The translations under genes were made by a program, and so were the position numbers. The notes under the pieces are model-generated. The model had not been told where the DNA came from. It saw nothing but the letters and a program-made list of their open reading frames with translations, and did no database searches. A stretch of 64,000 bases of DNA from Streptomyces sp. NBC_00234 (GTDB lineage Bacteria > Actinomycetota > Actinomycetes > Streptomycetales > Streptomycetaceae): NCBI RefSeq assembly GCF_036195325.1, contig NZ_CP108101.1, positions 6,572,001-6,636,000 on the forward strand, in the 5' to 3' direction. Positions 25,639 through 34,693 of this stretch are shown in pieces (the first letter of the stretch is position 1; each line of letters begins with the position of its first letter).

Positions 25639-26376
25639 CTACGCCGCGTGGCCGCCGTCCACGACCACCTCCGTACCGGTGATGAACGCCGCGTCGCCGC
25701 TCGCCAGGTAGGCGACCAGGGACGCGATCTCGTCCGTCGTACCGAACCGGTCCAGTGCGGTGGCCGAGCGCTGCCCCGCGGCGAACGGGCCGTCGGCCGG
25801 GTTGAGGTCGGTGTCCACGGGACCGGGCTGGATCAGGTTCACCGTGATGCCGCGCGGGCCGAGCTCGCGGGCGAGCGGCTTCGTGAGACCCGCGAGCGCG
25901 GACTTGCTCATCGCGTAGAGCGTGCCGCCGGGGCCGCCCGCGTACCTGCTCAGGGCCGTACCGACGGAGATGATGCGCCCTCCGTCGCTCATCCGCTCAG
26001 CCGCCGCGCGGCAGGCCAGGAAGACGGCCCGCACGTTCACGGCCAGGACCCGGTCGATCTCGGCGTCGGAGAGCGAGGAGATGGGGCCCAGGACGCCGAT
26101 TCCGGCGTTGTTGACGAGGATGTCGAGGCGGCCCAGGGCATCGGCGGCGCCGTTCACGGCAGCCGCGGGCGACGCGGCGTCGGCTGCGTCCGCACGCAGG
26201 GCGACGGCCCGGCGGCCGTACCCCTCGATCGTGCGGACGACGGCCTGGGCGCCCGCCTCGTCCCGCACGTAGGTGAGGGCCACGTCCACGCCCTCCTGCG
26301 CCAGCCGGACGGCGGTCGCCGCGCCGATGCCCCGGCTGCCGCCGGTGACGAGTGCGGTCCTGTTGCTGCTGGTCAT
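25639..26376 (-). CDS. SDR-family oxidoreductase
   Basis: This 245-residue classical short-chain dehydrogenase has the cofactor loop VTGGSRGIGAAT (about 10-21), NNAGIG (about 92), catalytic Ser in ISVGTALS, Tyr/Lys in YAMSKSAL (about 156-160) and a C-terminal GTEVVVDGGHAA. It resembles FabG-like 3-oxoacyl reductases, but as a lone copy it more likely acts on a carbonyl of unknown origin. Start ATG at 26376. Confidence 0.92.
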   Translation of the reverse strand: MTSSNRTALVTGGSRGIGAATAVRLAQEGVDVALTYVRDEAGAQAVVRTIEGYGRRAVALRADAADAASPAAAVNGAADALGRLDILVNNAGIGVLGPISSLSDAEIDRVLAVNVRAVFLACRAAAERMSDGGRIISVGTALSRYAGGPGGTLYAMSKSALAGLTKPLARELGPRGITVNLIQPGPVDTDLNPADGPFAAGQRSATALDRFGTTDEIASLVAYLASGDAAFITGTEVVVDGGHAA

Positions 26377-26693
26377 CTCGGGATCCCTGTCGCTCGGTAG
26401 GTGCCGCCGTTGCGGCGACGAGGTCAAGGAAAGTCGTTCGGAGCCGCGGGCACCGGCGGGAAACGGACGCCCACCACGCACACCGGGTGGGCCGCGGTCG
26501 CCCCGCCGTCGGCCGGCGCGCGCCGCGACCTCGGTGGTGAGGCGCACAGGGCCGAAACCCCTGGCCCGCGCGGGGAGCCGGTCCGTGAGACGGGTGTTCC
26601 CGCAGGCCGCGCGCGGCCGGTACGGTGATCGCTCCGCGTGCGAGCCGGTGATGTCTCCACACCCCGTTCCGCTGTGGAGAACCAGGAGAACCC

Positions 26694-27623
26694 GTGTCCG
26701 CTGTTGCCGTGCCCGCCCTCGCGCCCCCGCGCCGTGCGTGGCTCACCGATCTGCCCGTGCTGGTCGTCGCCGCCGTCTGGGGCTCCAGCTATCTCGCGGC
26801 CAAGGGCATCACGACGACGCACACGGTCGTCGCCGTCCTCGTCCTGCGCTTCGCGATCGTGCTGCCCGTGCTGGTGGCCGCCGGGTGGCGCAGGCTCCGT
26901 GCGCTGAGCGCGGCGCAGTGGCGCGGTGCCGGACTGCTCGGGCTCGTGCTCAGCGGGATCTTCCTGCTGGAGACGTACGGCGTCGTCCACACCTCGGCGA
27001 CCAACGCCGGGCTCATCATCAGCCTCACGATGATCTTCACCCCGCTCGCCGAGGCCGCCGTGACCCGGATCAGGCCGCCCGCGGCCTTCCTCGCCGCTGC
27101 CGGGCTCTCGGTGGCCGGGGTGCTCCTCCTCACCCAGGGCGGCGGCTTCACCAGCCCCTCGGCGGGCGACGTCCTGATGCTGCTGGCCGCCCTCGCCCGT
27201 ACGGTCCACGTCCTGCTGATGGCCCGGATCAGGTCCGTCCAGGAGGCCGACTCGCTGTCCCTGACGACGGTCCAGCTCGGCAGCGCCGTCGCCGTCTTCG
27301 CCGTCCTCGCGGCCCTGCCCGGCACCGGGGCGTCGCCCTGGACCGTCGCCGCGGACTTCGGGGCACGGGAGTGGGCCGGCCTGGTCTTCCTCTCCGTCTT
27401 CTGCACGCTGTTCGCCTTCTTCGTGCAGATGTGGTCCGTACGCCGCACCTCGCCGTCCCGGGTCAGCCTGCTGCTCGGAACGGAACCCCTGTGGGCCGCC
27501 GCGGTGGGCATCTCGATCGGCGGGGAGCGGCTCGGTGTCCTCGGCGTGCTGGGCGCCGGGCTCGTGCTGGCGGGCACCGCGTGGGGGCGTCGCAGCGCGG
27601 ACAGGACCGCCGTCACGTCCTGA
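26694..27623 (+). CDS. EamA/DMT-family transporter
   Basis: This 309-residue inner-membrane protein has ten predicted helices in two EamA repeats. The first contains VLVVAAVWGSSYLAAKG and YGVVHTSATNAGLIISLTMIFTPL; the second ends LLLGTEPLWAAAVGISIGGERLG. It probably exports an amino acid or metabolite. GTG start after AGGAGAACCC. Its 3' end overlaps by 11 bases the convergent small membrane protein gene. Confidence 0.9.
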   Translation: MSAVAVPALAPPRRAWLTDLPVLVVAAVWGSSYLAAKGITTTHTVVAVLVLRFAIVLPVLVAAGWRRLRALSAAQWRGAGLLGLVLSGIFLLETYGVVHTSATNAGLIISLTMIFTPLAEAAVTRIRPPAAFLAAAGLSVAGVLLLTQGGGFTSPSAGDVLMLLAALARTVHVLLMARIRSVQEADSLSLTTVQLGSAVAVFAVLAALPGTGASPWTVAADFGAREWAGLVFLSVFCTLFAFFVQMWSVRRTSPSRVSLLLGTEPLWAAAVGISIGGERLGVLGVLGAGLVLAGTAWGRRSADRTAVTS

Positions 27624-27816
27624 TCGCGTCCGCCGCGATCATCACCGCGACGCCCGTCACCACCAGCGCGATGTTGGCGAGCATCCCGTACCCCTCCAGG
27701 ACATCGAACCGCCGCACCACGGCCCACAGCCGGAACCATCCCGTCCACTCGTGCAGGAGCCCGGCGGCACCCTGCAGGAAGACGACGAACCCGACCGACT
27801 CGACGAATTTCTTCAT
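27613..27816 (-). CDS. Small two-helix membrane protein
   Basis: This 67-residue protein has two hydrophobic spans, near residues 8-22 and 43-62, with basic residues between (VVRRFDVLEG). Family not recognised. The ATG at 27816 lacks a strong ribosome site, but hydrophobicity and third-position GC fit coding. It converges with and overlaps the transporter gene by 11 bases and is divergent from the sensor kinase at 27963. Confidence 0.6.
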   Translation of the reverse strand: MKKFVESVGFVVFLQGAAGLLHEWTGWFRLWAVVRRFDVLEGYGMLANIALVVTGVAVMIAADAIRT

Positions 27817-27962
27817 GCGCCGAGCCTGCCGCGCACCCGCCCGCGCCCGCGTCGGCCGCCGGTCTGCGAGGCTGCGCCGAAAGTCTTCGCGCTGTACGAC
27901 TTTGGTCGCTTCCCCGCGCCCGCGACCCGTTCCGGGCCCTGCACCTGCGTAGCTTTGTCGAC

Positions 27963-29180
27963 ATGACGCGTACGGAGTACCGCTGGCTGCTGCCCTCGGC
28001 GATGGCCGACCCCGAGCTGCCCGGCGACACGGGCCGCTCGCGCCGCACCGTACGGGACTGGGTCGTCGACATCACGGCCTTCCTCTGTGCCGTGGGCTTC
28101 GGCATGCTCGCCGCCGCCGCGATCGACGCCGACCACACCACGCCGGACGGGGTCGTCTTCGTCGACTCGCTGGTCGGCGCCGCGGCCTGCTGTGCGCTCT
28201 GGGTTCGCAGGCGATGGCCCACCGGGCTCGCCGTGGCGCTCACCCTCGTCGGCATCGTCGAGCCGGTGGCGGCCGGTGCCCTGCTGGTCGCGCTCTTCAG
28301 CCTGGCCGTGCACCGGCCGTTCAGGCCGGTCGCGCTCGTCGGGGCCGGCGCCCTGGCCGTCGCCCCCCTGCAACCGTGGCTGCGTCCCGACCCGGCCACC
28401 TCGTTCGTCGCCTCCACGGTCATCGGGGCGCTGCTCGTCCTCCTGGTCCTCAGCTGGGGCATGGTCGTGCGGTCCGGACGCCAGCTCGTCCTCAGCCTCC
28501 GCGAACGGGCCCGCCGCGCCGAGGCCGAGGCCGAGCTCCGCGCGGAACAGGCCCAGCGGCTGGCCCGTGAGGCCATCGCCCGCGAGATGCACGACGTCCT
28601 CGCCCACCGGCTGACGCTCCTCAGCGTCCACGCCGGGGCCCTGGAGTTCCGCCCCGACGCACCCCCGGCCGAGGTAGCCCGGGCCGCCGGAGTCATCCGG
28701 GACAGCGCGCACGAGGCGCTCCAGGACCTCCGGGAGATCATCGGTGTCCTGCGCGCCCCCGGCGACGGCGACGAGAGCGACCGTCCGCAGCCCACCCTCC
28801 TCAGCCTGGACGCCCTGATCGCCGAGTCCCGGCTCGCCGGCATGAAGGTCACCCTCGACAACCGCGTCGCCGACCCCGCAGCCGCCCCCGCCGCCCTCGG
28901 CCGCACCGTCTACCGCATCGCCCAGGAGTGCCTCACCAACGCCCGTAAGCACGCACCGGGCACCGAGATCACCCTGACCCTGACCGGCGGGCCGGGCGAC
29001 GGACTCACGATCGAGGCCGGCAACCCCGCGCCCGTCGAACCCTTCGAGCCGGTCCCCGGCTCGGGACAGGGCCTCATCGGCCTCACCGAACGCGCCACGC
29101 TCGCGGGAGGCCAGCTCGGCCACGGCCCGGCACCCGACGGCGGCTTCCGCGTCCGGGCCTGGCTACCGTGGGCCGCATGA
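27963..29180 (+). CDS. Sensor histidine kinase (HisKA_3)
   Basis: This 405-residue kinase has four or five membrane helices in residues 35-180 and a coiled linker (RERARRAEAEAELRAEQAQRLARE). The phosphoacceptor box is IAREMHDVLAHRLTLLSVHAGAL (His near 207) and the ATPase domain has NARKHAPG and GQGLIGLTERATLAGG. It overlaps its response regulator by ATGA. The next genes are a P450-thioesterase-P450 cassette, a possible target by position. Signal unknown. Confidence 0.94.
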   Translation: MTRTEYRWLLPSAMADPELPGDTGRSRRTVRDWVVDITAFLCAVGFGMLAAAAIDADHTTPDGVVFVDSLVGAAACCALWVRRRWPTGLAVALTLVGIVEPVAAGALLVALFSLAVHRPFRPVALVGAGALAVAPLQPWLRPDPATSFVASTVIGALLVLLVLSWGMVVRSGRQLVLSLRERARRAEAEAELRAEQAQRLAREAIAREMHDVLAHRLTLLSVHAGALEFRPDAPPAEVARAAGVIRDSAHEALQDLREIIGVLRAPGDGDESDRPQPTLLSLDALIAESRLAGMKVTLDNRVADPAAAPAALGRTVYRIAQECLTNARKHAPGTEITLTLTGGPGDGLTIEAGNPAPVEPFEPVPGSGQGLIGLTERATLAGGQLGHGPAPDGGFRVRAWLPWAA

Positions 29181-29899
29181 ACACCCCGACGCCCCCGGTG
29201 GCGCAACCGGTCCGGCTGCTCATCGTCGACGACGACCCGCTCGTACGGGCCGGGCTCACCCTGATGCTCGGCGGCGCCGACTCCATCGACATCGTGGGGG
29301 AGGGCGCCGACGGCACCGAGGTCGAGGGGCTCGTCGAGCGGCTGCGTCCCGACGTGGTGCTGATGGACATCCGTATGCCGGGCATGGACGGGCTCACCGC
29401 GACCGAGGCCGTACGGCGTCGCCCCGGCGCCCCCGAAGTCGTCGTCCTCACCACCTTCCACGCCGACGAGCAGGTGCTGCGCGCGATCCGGGCCGGGGCC
29501 GCGGGCTTTGTCCTGAAAGACACCCCGCCCGCCCGGATCGTCGAGTCGGTGCGACGCGTCGCCGCCGGTGACCCCGTCCTCTCGCCCGCTGTCACCCGGC
29601 AGCTCATGGACCGCGCGGCGGGCGAAGCACCGGACGACCGGTCGGGCCGCTCGGGCCGGGCGCGCCAACGCTTCGCCGAACTGGCCGAGCGCGAAAGGGC
29701 GGTGGCGCTGGCGGTCGGACGCGGCGCCTCCAACGCGGAGATCGCCGCCGAGCTGTATCTGAGCGTGGCGACCGTGAAGACGCACGTCTCCCGCATCCTG
29801 GCCAAGCTGGGGCTCAACAATCGTGTCCAGATCGCGTTGTTGGTCCACGACGCGGGGCTGCTCGACGAGGACGCGGCCGAGGGCGGCGGCATACGCTGA
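29177..29899 (+). CDS. NarL/LuxR-type response regulator
   Basis: This 240-residue regulator has a receiver with acidic residues at 18-20, Asp64 in VVLMDIRMPGMDG and Lys in GFVLKDTPPARI. The C-terminal HTH is AERERAVALAVGRGASNAEIAAELYLSVATVKTHVSRILAKLGLNNRVQ. ATG at 29177 overlaps the kinase TGA. A Gly/Ser/Arg-rich linker near residues 150-165 joins the domains. Confidence 0.95.
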   Translation: MNTPTPPVAQPVRLLIVDDDPLVRAGLTLMLGGADSIDIVGEGADGTEVEGLVERLRPDVVLMDIRMPGMDGLTATEAVRRRPGAPEVVVLTTFHADEQVLRAIRAGAAGFVLKDTPPARIVESVRRVAAGDPVLSPAVTRQLMDRAAGEAPDDRSGRSGRARQRFAELAERERAVALAVGRGASNAEIAAELYLSVATVKTHVSRILAKLGLNNRVQIALLVHDAGLLDEDAAEGGGIR

Positions 29900-29926
29900 C
29901 CTGATCGGACCGGGAGGGGGCCGGCC

Positions 29927-31099
29927 ATGACCATGGTCGATCTGAACGACGTACACGATTTCAGGGCGAATCCGTATCCGCTCTACGCCGAGTTGCGCGC
30001 CGAGGGGCCGGTGCACACCATCCGCGCCGAGGGCTTCGACCGCATCTGGCTGATCGTCGGGTACGAGGAGGCCAGAGCGGCCCTTGCCGACCAGCGCTTC
30101 AGCAAGGACTGGCGGACGGGCGCCAACTGGTCGGCCTCCGGCGGCTCGATCAACGCGAACATGTTGGAGATGGACGCGCCGCACCACACCCGGCTGCGCA
30201 AGCTCGTCGCCCGCGAGTTCACCGCGCGCCGTGTCGAGGCGCTGCGCCCCCGGGTCCAGCAGGTCACCGACCACCTGCTCGACGAGATGCTCCCCGCGGG
30301 GCGCGCCGACCTCGTGGACTCCCTGGCCTTCCCCCTGCCGATGACCGTCATCTGCGAACTCATCGGTGTCCCGGACCTGGACCGGGACGCCTTCCGCCAG
30401 ATGTCGGGCGGCATCGTCGCGCCGTCGTCGGCCGAGCAGGAGGGCGAGGCGGTCCGCGCCATGAGCGCGTACCTCGTCGAGCTGATCGAGGACAAGCGCT
30501 GCGCACCCGGCAAGGACCTGATGAGCGCCCTCATCGAGGCGCGCGACGACGGCGGCGACCGGCTGTCGCCCGACGAACTCGTGGGCATGGCCTTCCTGTT
30601 GCTGGTGGCCGGCCACGAGACGACCGTCAACCTCATCTCCAACGGGGTACGGGCTCTGCTCGACCACCCGGAGCAACTGGCCCTGCTGCGGGCCGATCCC
30701 GGGCTGACCGACGGCGCGGTCGAGGAGATGCTCCGCTACGACGGGCCGGTGGAGACCGCCACCTTCCGCTTCACCCGGGAGGACGTGCGGATCGGCGAGA
30801 CCGTCGTTCCGGCCGGTGAGGCGGTGCTGGTCGCCCTGGCCTCCGCCGACCGCGACCCGGGCCGCTACCCGGATCCGGACACCTTCGACATCCGGCGCGA
30901 GGCCAAGGGGCATCTGGCCTTCGGCCACGGCATGCACTTCTGCCTGGGCGCGCCGCTCGCCCGGATGGAGGGACGCATCGCCATCCGCACGCTGCTGGAA
31001 CGCTGCCCCGAACTGGCACGGGACCCGGACGGCGGCGAACCCGACTGGCTGCCGGGCCTGCTGATGCGAGGGGTCCGGCGGCTGCCGGTCCGCTGGTGA
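29927..31099 (+). CDS. Cytochrome P450, CYP107-like, first copy
   Basis: This 390-residue soluble bacterial P450 has the I-helix oxygen motif LVAGHETT (about 227-234), an EEMLR ExxR motif (about 268) and the heme loop FGHGMHFCLGAPLAR (Cys near 340). It is closely related to the P450 at 31545 (for example LAFPLPMTVICELIGVPDLDR against LAFPLPMSVICELLGVPFLDR), so the two arose by duplication. No ferredoxin gene is next to them. ATG at 29927, 27 bases after the response regulator. Substrate unknown. Confidence 0.95.
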   Translation: MTMVDLNDVHDFRANPYPLYAELRAEGPVHTIRAEGFDRIWLIVGYEEARAALADQRFSKDWRTGANWSASGGSINANMLEMDAPHHTRLRKLVAREFTARRVEALRPRVQQVTDHLLDEMLPAGRADLVDSLAFPLPMTVICELIGVPDLDRDAFRQMSGGIVAPSSAEQEGEAVRAMSAYLVELIEDKRCAPGKDLMSALIEARDDGGDRLSPDELVGMAFLLLVAGHETTVNLISNGVRALLDHPEQLALLRADPGLTDGAVEEMLRYDGPVETATFRFTREDVRIGETVVPAGEAVLVALASADRDPGRYPDPDTFDIRREAKGHLAFGHGMHFCLGAPLARMEGRIAIRTLLERCPELARDPDGGEPDWLPGLLMRGVRRLPVRW

Positions 31100-31113
31100 G
31101 GGAGGAACCGGAG

Positions 31114-31533
31114 ATGAGCTCACTCGATCTGGAGTCCGCACAGAAGGTCCTCGACAGTCAGCCCTTCAGCGTCCTCGTGGGAGCACGCGTCACGGCCTTC
31201 GGGGACGGCGGCGCGACCCTGGAGGTCGCTGTCCGGCCGGAACTCCAGCAGCAGAACGGCTTCCTGCACGGTGGGGTCATCGCGTACGCGGCCGACAACG
31301 CGATCACCTTCGCCGCCGGGACCACGCTCGGGCCCGCCGTGCTGACCGGCGGGTTCTCCATCCAGTACGTCCGCCCGGCCACCGGGAGGACCCTCTCCGC
31401 CCGCGCCGTCGTCGTGCACTCCGGCCGCCGTCAGGCCGTGGTCCGCTGCGATCTGTTCACCCTCGGGGACGACGGCGAAGAGAACCTCTGCGCCGTCGCG
31501 CAGGGGACCGTCCTCTCCACCAGGACGTCCTGA
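31114..31533 (+). CDS. PaaI-type hotdog thioesterase
   Basis: This 139-residue acyl-CoA thioesterase is of the PaaI family. The hotdog signature is QQNGFLHGGVIAYAADNAITFAAGTTLG (His-Gly-Gly near 50), with GGFSIQYVRPATGRTLSARAVVVHSGRRQAVVRCDLF after it. ATG at 31114 follows GGAGGAACCGGAG. It sits 14 bases after one P450 and 11 bases before the other, so all three form one operon. Confidence 0.92.
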   Translation: MSSLDLESAQKVLDSQPFSVLVGARVTAFGDGGATLEVAVRPELQQQNGFLHGGVIAYAADNAITFAAGTTLGPAVLTGGFSIQYVRPATGRTLSARAVVVHSGRRQAVVRCDLFTLGDDGEENLCAVAQGTVLSTRTS

Positions 31534-31544
31534 AGGGAACCGAG

Positions 31545-32759
31545 TTGACCACGGAACCGCTCATCGACCTCGCCTCGCTCGGCGAGGACTTCACCCGCGA
31601 CCCCTACCCCTTCTACGCACGCCTGCGGGCCCTCGGGCCCGTCCACCGGGTCCGGATACCCGAGGGCGCACCCGCCTGGCTCGTCGTCGGGTACGAGGCG
31701 GGGCGTGAACTGCTCGCCGACCAGCGGCTGTCCAAGGAATGGCGCAGGGCGTCACCCGCGCTGGGCGTCGGCAAGGTATCGGCGGGGACGTCGATGCTCA
31801 GCTCGGACGCCCCCGCCCACACCCGCCTGCGCAAGCTGGTGACCCGGGAGTTCACCCCGCGCCGGATGGAGCAACTCGCTCCGCGCATCCAGGAGCTGAC
31901 CGACGAACTGCTCGACGCGATGGAGGCGGGACCCGGCCGGGGCACCGACCTGGTGGAGGCGCTGGCCTTCCCGCTGCCGATGTCCGTGATCTGCGAGCTC
32001 CTCGGCGTGCCGTTCCTGGACCGGCAGGCGTTCCGCCAGTGGTCCAACACCGCCGTCTCCTCGCTCGACGCGGACGAACGCCTCGCGGCGACGACCTCGA
32101 TGAGTGCCTACCTGGCCGGACTTGTCGCCGAGAAGCGCACCCGGCCCGGCGACGACCTGATGAGCGCGCTGATCCACACGGCGGACGAGGAGGGCGACCG
32201 GCTCTCCGGTGACGAGCTGATGGGGATGGCCTGGCTGCTGCTGGTCGCGGGCCACGAGACCACGGTCAACCTGATCTCCAACGGTGTCCTGGCCCTCCTC
32301 ACCCACCCGGAACAACTGGCCGCACTGCGGGACGACTTCGGTCTGATCGACGGCGCCGTGGAGGAGACCCTGCGCTACGAGGGCCCGGTCGAGACCCCGA
32401 CCTACCGCTTCACCACCGAACCGCTCGACGTGGGCGGCACGGTCATACCGGGCGGTGGCGAGCTGGTGCTCGTGGCGATGGCCGACGCCAACCGCGACCC
32501 CGCCCGCTACGCGGAGCCCGACCGCTTCGACATCACGCGCGACGCCCGGGGGCATGTCGCCTTCGGCCACGGCATCCACTACTGCCTGGGCGCGCCGCTG
32601 GCCCGGATCGAGGCCCGGATCGCGATCAGGTCGCTGCTCCAGCGGTTCCCCGAGCTGCGGCTGGACGCGGACCCGGCGGAGCTCAAGTGGCGTACGGGGA
32701 TGCTGATCCGGGGCCCGCAGAGCCTTCCGGTGACGTGGTCGCCGGGCTCGTCCGGCTGA
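31545..32759 (+). CDS. Cytochrome P450, CYP107-like, second copy
   Basis: This 404-residue paralogue of the P450 at 29927 has LLVAGHETTVNLI in the I-helix, EETLR for ExxR and FGHGIHYCLGAPLAR for heme binding. TTG start at 31545 after GAAGGGAACCGAG. Differences cluster in the B-C region (residues 55-90), the usual substrate-recognition area, which suggests different substrates or successive oxidations. Last gene of the cassette; a hairpin follows. Confidence 0.95.
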   Translation: MTTEPLIDLASLGEDFTRDPYPFYARLRALGPVHRVRIPEGAPAWLVVGYEAGRELLADQRLSKEWRRASPALGVGKVSAGTSMLSSDAPAHTRLRKLVTREFTPRRMEQLAPRIQELTDELLDAMEAGPGRGTDLVEALAFPLPMSVICELLGVPFLDRQAFRQWSNTAVSSLDADERLAATTSMSAYLAGLVAEKRTRPGDDLMSALIHTADEEGDRLSGDELMGMAWLLLVAGHETTVNLISNGVLALLTHPEQLAALRDDFGLIDGAVEETLRYEGPVETPTYRFTTEPLDVGGTVIPGGGELVLVAMADANRDPARYAEPDRFDITRDARGHVAFGHGIHYCLGAPLARIEARIAIRSLLQRFPELRLDADPAELKWRTGMLIRGPQSLPVTWSPGSSG

Positions 32760-32771
32760 GGGCGACGGGGC

Positions 32772-32796
32772 CCCGGGCGCGGTTCAGGCGCCCGGG
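32772..32796. terminator. Bidirectional hairpin overlapping the dehydrogenase stop
   Basis: CCCGGGCGC (32772-32780) pairs with GCGCCCGGG (32788-32796), loop 7. It lies 13 bases after the P450 stop and overlaps the end of the opposite-strand dehydrogenase gene. Confidence 0.65.
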
Positions 32797-33785
32797 ACCT
32801 CGCTCAGGTCCACCGGCCGGTGCTCGCGCCGCGACCACTCGCACGCCTCGGCGATCCGCAGCGCGTGGAGGGCCTCGCGGCCGTCGCACGGGTTCGCCAG
32901 CTCGCCCCGGACCACCCGGACGAACGCGTCCAGCTCGGCTTCGTACGCCGGGGCGAACCGCTCCAGGAAGCCGGGCCACGGCTTCGCCGGCGCTCCGGGC
33001 CCCTGCGGCTCCGCCGAGGTGAGCGGCGTACGGTCGTCCAGGCCGACCGCGATCTGGTCCAGCTCGCCGGCCAGCTCCATGCGGACGTCGTACCCGGCGC
33101 CGTTGCACCGGGTCGCCGTCGCCGTCGCGAGGGTCCCGTCGTCCAGGGTCAGCAGGGCCGCCGCCGTGTCGACGTCTCCCGCCTCGCGGAACATCGGGGG
33201 TCCGGCGTCCGAACCCGTCGCGTACACCTGTGTCACCTCGCGGCCGGTCACCCACCGCAGCATGTCGAAGTCGTGGACCAGGCAGTCCCGGTACAGGCCC
33301 CCGGAGAGCGGGAGATAGGCGGCGGGCGGCGGCGCGGGGTCCGAGGTGATCGCGCGGACCGTGTGCAGCCGGCCCAGCCGCCCGTCGCGTACGGCGGCGC
33401 GGGCCGCACCGTATCCGGCGTCGAAGCGGCGCATGAAGCCCAGTTGCAGGAGGGTGCCCGCCGACTCGACCTCCGTCAGCGCGCTCAGCGTGCCCGGCAG
33501 GTCGACGGCGATCGGCTTCTCGCAGAAGGCGGGGAGACCGGCCCGGGCGGCCCGGGCGATGAGTCCGGCGTGGGCGGCGGTCGCCGAGGCGATCACCAGG
33601 GCGTCGACGCCGCTCGCGAACAGCTCGTCCACCGAGGCGGCGGTCGCACCCGTCCGGGCGGCGGTCAGGGCCGCGCGTTCCGGGTCCGCGTCGGCCACCA
33701 CCAGTGAATCCACGGCGGGGTGACGGCTGAGCACCTCCGAGTGGAAGGTGCCGATACGTCCCGTTCCGATGAGTCCGATGCGCAT
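32784..33785 (-). CDS. Gfo/Idh/MocA dehydrogenase (inositol 2-dehydrogenase type)
   Basis: This 333-residue NAD-dependent sugar or polyol dehydrogenase has an N-terminal Rossmann loop IGLIGTGRIG, CEKPIAVDL with the catalytic Lys (about 93) and FMRRFDAGY. DCLVHDFDMLRWVTG with the His/Asp pair lies near 165. These match myo-inositol 2-dehydrogenases of actinobacteria. ATG at 33785; ATG at 33815 is an upstream alternative. It is divergent from a GntR regulator with two identical-type operators between, and so belongs with the sugar ABC operon beyond it. Confidence 0.92.
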   Translation of the reverse strand: MRIGLIGTGRIGTFHSEVLSRHPAVDSLVVADADPERAALTAARTGATAASVDELFASGVDALVIASATAAHAGLIARAARAGLPAFCEKPIAVDLPGTLSALTEVESAGTLLQLGFMRRFDAGYGAARAAVRDGRLGRLHTVRAITSDPAPPPAAYLPLSGGLYRDCLVHDFDMLRWVTGREVTQVYATGSDAGPPMFREAGDVDTAAALLTLDDGTLATATATRCNGAGYDVRMELAGELDQIAVGLDDRTPLTSAEPQGPGAPAKPWPGFLERFAPAYEAELDAFVRVVRGELANPCDGREALHALRIAEACEWSRREHRPVDLSEVPGA

Positions 33786-33824
33786 GGCCCCAAGGTGGCG
33801 TTCACCCTTCGTCATGTCAAGCTT

Positions 33825-33836
33825 TTGTCCTGACAA
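33825..33836. promoter_or_regulatory. GntR operator O1
   Basis: TTGTCCTGACAA is a perfect TTGTC-N2-GACAA palindrome 40 bases upstream of the dehydrogenase start. A second copy lies 49 bases away. Confidence 0.75.
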
Positions 33837-33873
33837 ATGAACGACTCGTGCACCCGTTCGGAACGGCATGGCT

Positions 33874-33885
33874 TTGTCAGGACAA
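33874..33885. promoter_or_regulatory. GntR operator O2
   Basis: TTGTCAGGACAA, the same TTGTC-N2-GACAA palindrome as at 33825, 19 bases before the regulator GTG and just upstream of a TAAGCT -10-like element. Position suggests autoregulation. Confidence 0.75.
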
Positions 33886-33903
33886 TCGAACTAAGCTCGT
33901 TCC

Positions 33904-34662
33904 GTGCCCACACAAGGAACCGACCAGGCGCTCCCGCTGAGCGTGGACCGCACCAGCCCGGTGCCGCTCTACTTCCAGCTGTCGCAGCAGCTGGAGGCGG
34001 CCGTCGAACAGGGCCGGCTGGCCCCCGGCAGCCTCCTCGGCAACGAGATCGAGCTCGCGGCCCGGCTCGGCCTGTCCCGTCCCACCGTCCGCCAGGCGAT
34101 CCAGTCGCTCGTGGACAAGGGGCTCATGGTCCGCCGCCGTGGCGTCGGTACGCAGGTCGTGCACAGCCAGGTCAGGCGCCCGCTCGAACTGAGTTCGCTC
34201 TACGACGACCTGGAGAAGGCCGGTCAGCGCCCCGCCACGCGCGTCCTGCGCAACACCGTCGAACCGGCCACCGCCGAGGTCGCCGCCGCGCTCGGCGTGG
34301 CGGAGGGCAGCGAGGTCCACCTCGTCGAGCGCCTGCGCTCCGCGCACGACGAGCCCATGGCCCTCCTGCGCAACCATCTGCCGCCGGGCCTGCTGGGCCT
34401 TCCCACCGAACAGCTGGAATCCACCGGGCTCTACCGGATGATGCGGGCCTCGGGTATCACCCTGCACAGCGCCCGGCAGTCCGTGGGGGCGCGGGCCGCC
34501 ACGGCGGGGGAGGCGGCGCAGCTCGCCGAGCCCGAGGGGGCGCCGCTCCTGACGATGGAGCGCACCACCTTCGACGACACCGGGCGGGCGGTCGAATTCG
34601 GCTCGCACGTCTACCGGGCCTCGCGCTACTCGTTCGAGTTCCAGCTGCTCGTACGTCCCTGA
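33904..34662 (+). CDS. GntR-family regulator (HutC subfamily)
   Basis: This 252-residue repressor has an N-terminal winged helix (VPLYFQLSQQLEAAVEQGRLAPGSLLGNEIELAARLGLSRPTVRQAIQSLVDKGLMVRRRGVGTQV) and a C-terminal UTRA ligand domain (ERLRSAHDEPMALLRNHLP, FDDTGRAVEFGSHVYRASRYSFEFQL). GTG start at 33904. It probably senses the sugar or its phosphate and controls both the divergent dehydrogenase and the ABC operon downstream, since the operator motif occurs in both control regions. Confidence 0.94.
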   Translation: MPTQGTDQALPLSVDRTSPVPLYFQLSQQLEAAVEQGRLAPGSLLGNEIELAARLGLSRPTVRQAIQSLVDKGLMVRRRGVGTQVVHSQVRRPLELSSLYDDLEKAGQRPATRVLRNTVEPATAEVAAALGVAEGSEVHLVERLRSAHDEPMALLRNHLPPGLLGLPTEQLESTGLYRMMRASGITLHSARQSVGARAATAGEAAQLAEPEGAPLLTMERTTFDDTGRAVEFGSHVYRASRYSFEFQLLVRP

Positions 34663-34693
34663 GCGACCGCTCCCGCACCGGGGCTGCGTAAGA

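Noticed and set aside
29927-32759. Reading the P450 pair as part of a large antibiotic cluster
   Set aside because: No polyketide, peptide or terpene synthase is within the window on either side, so the cassette is described on its own.
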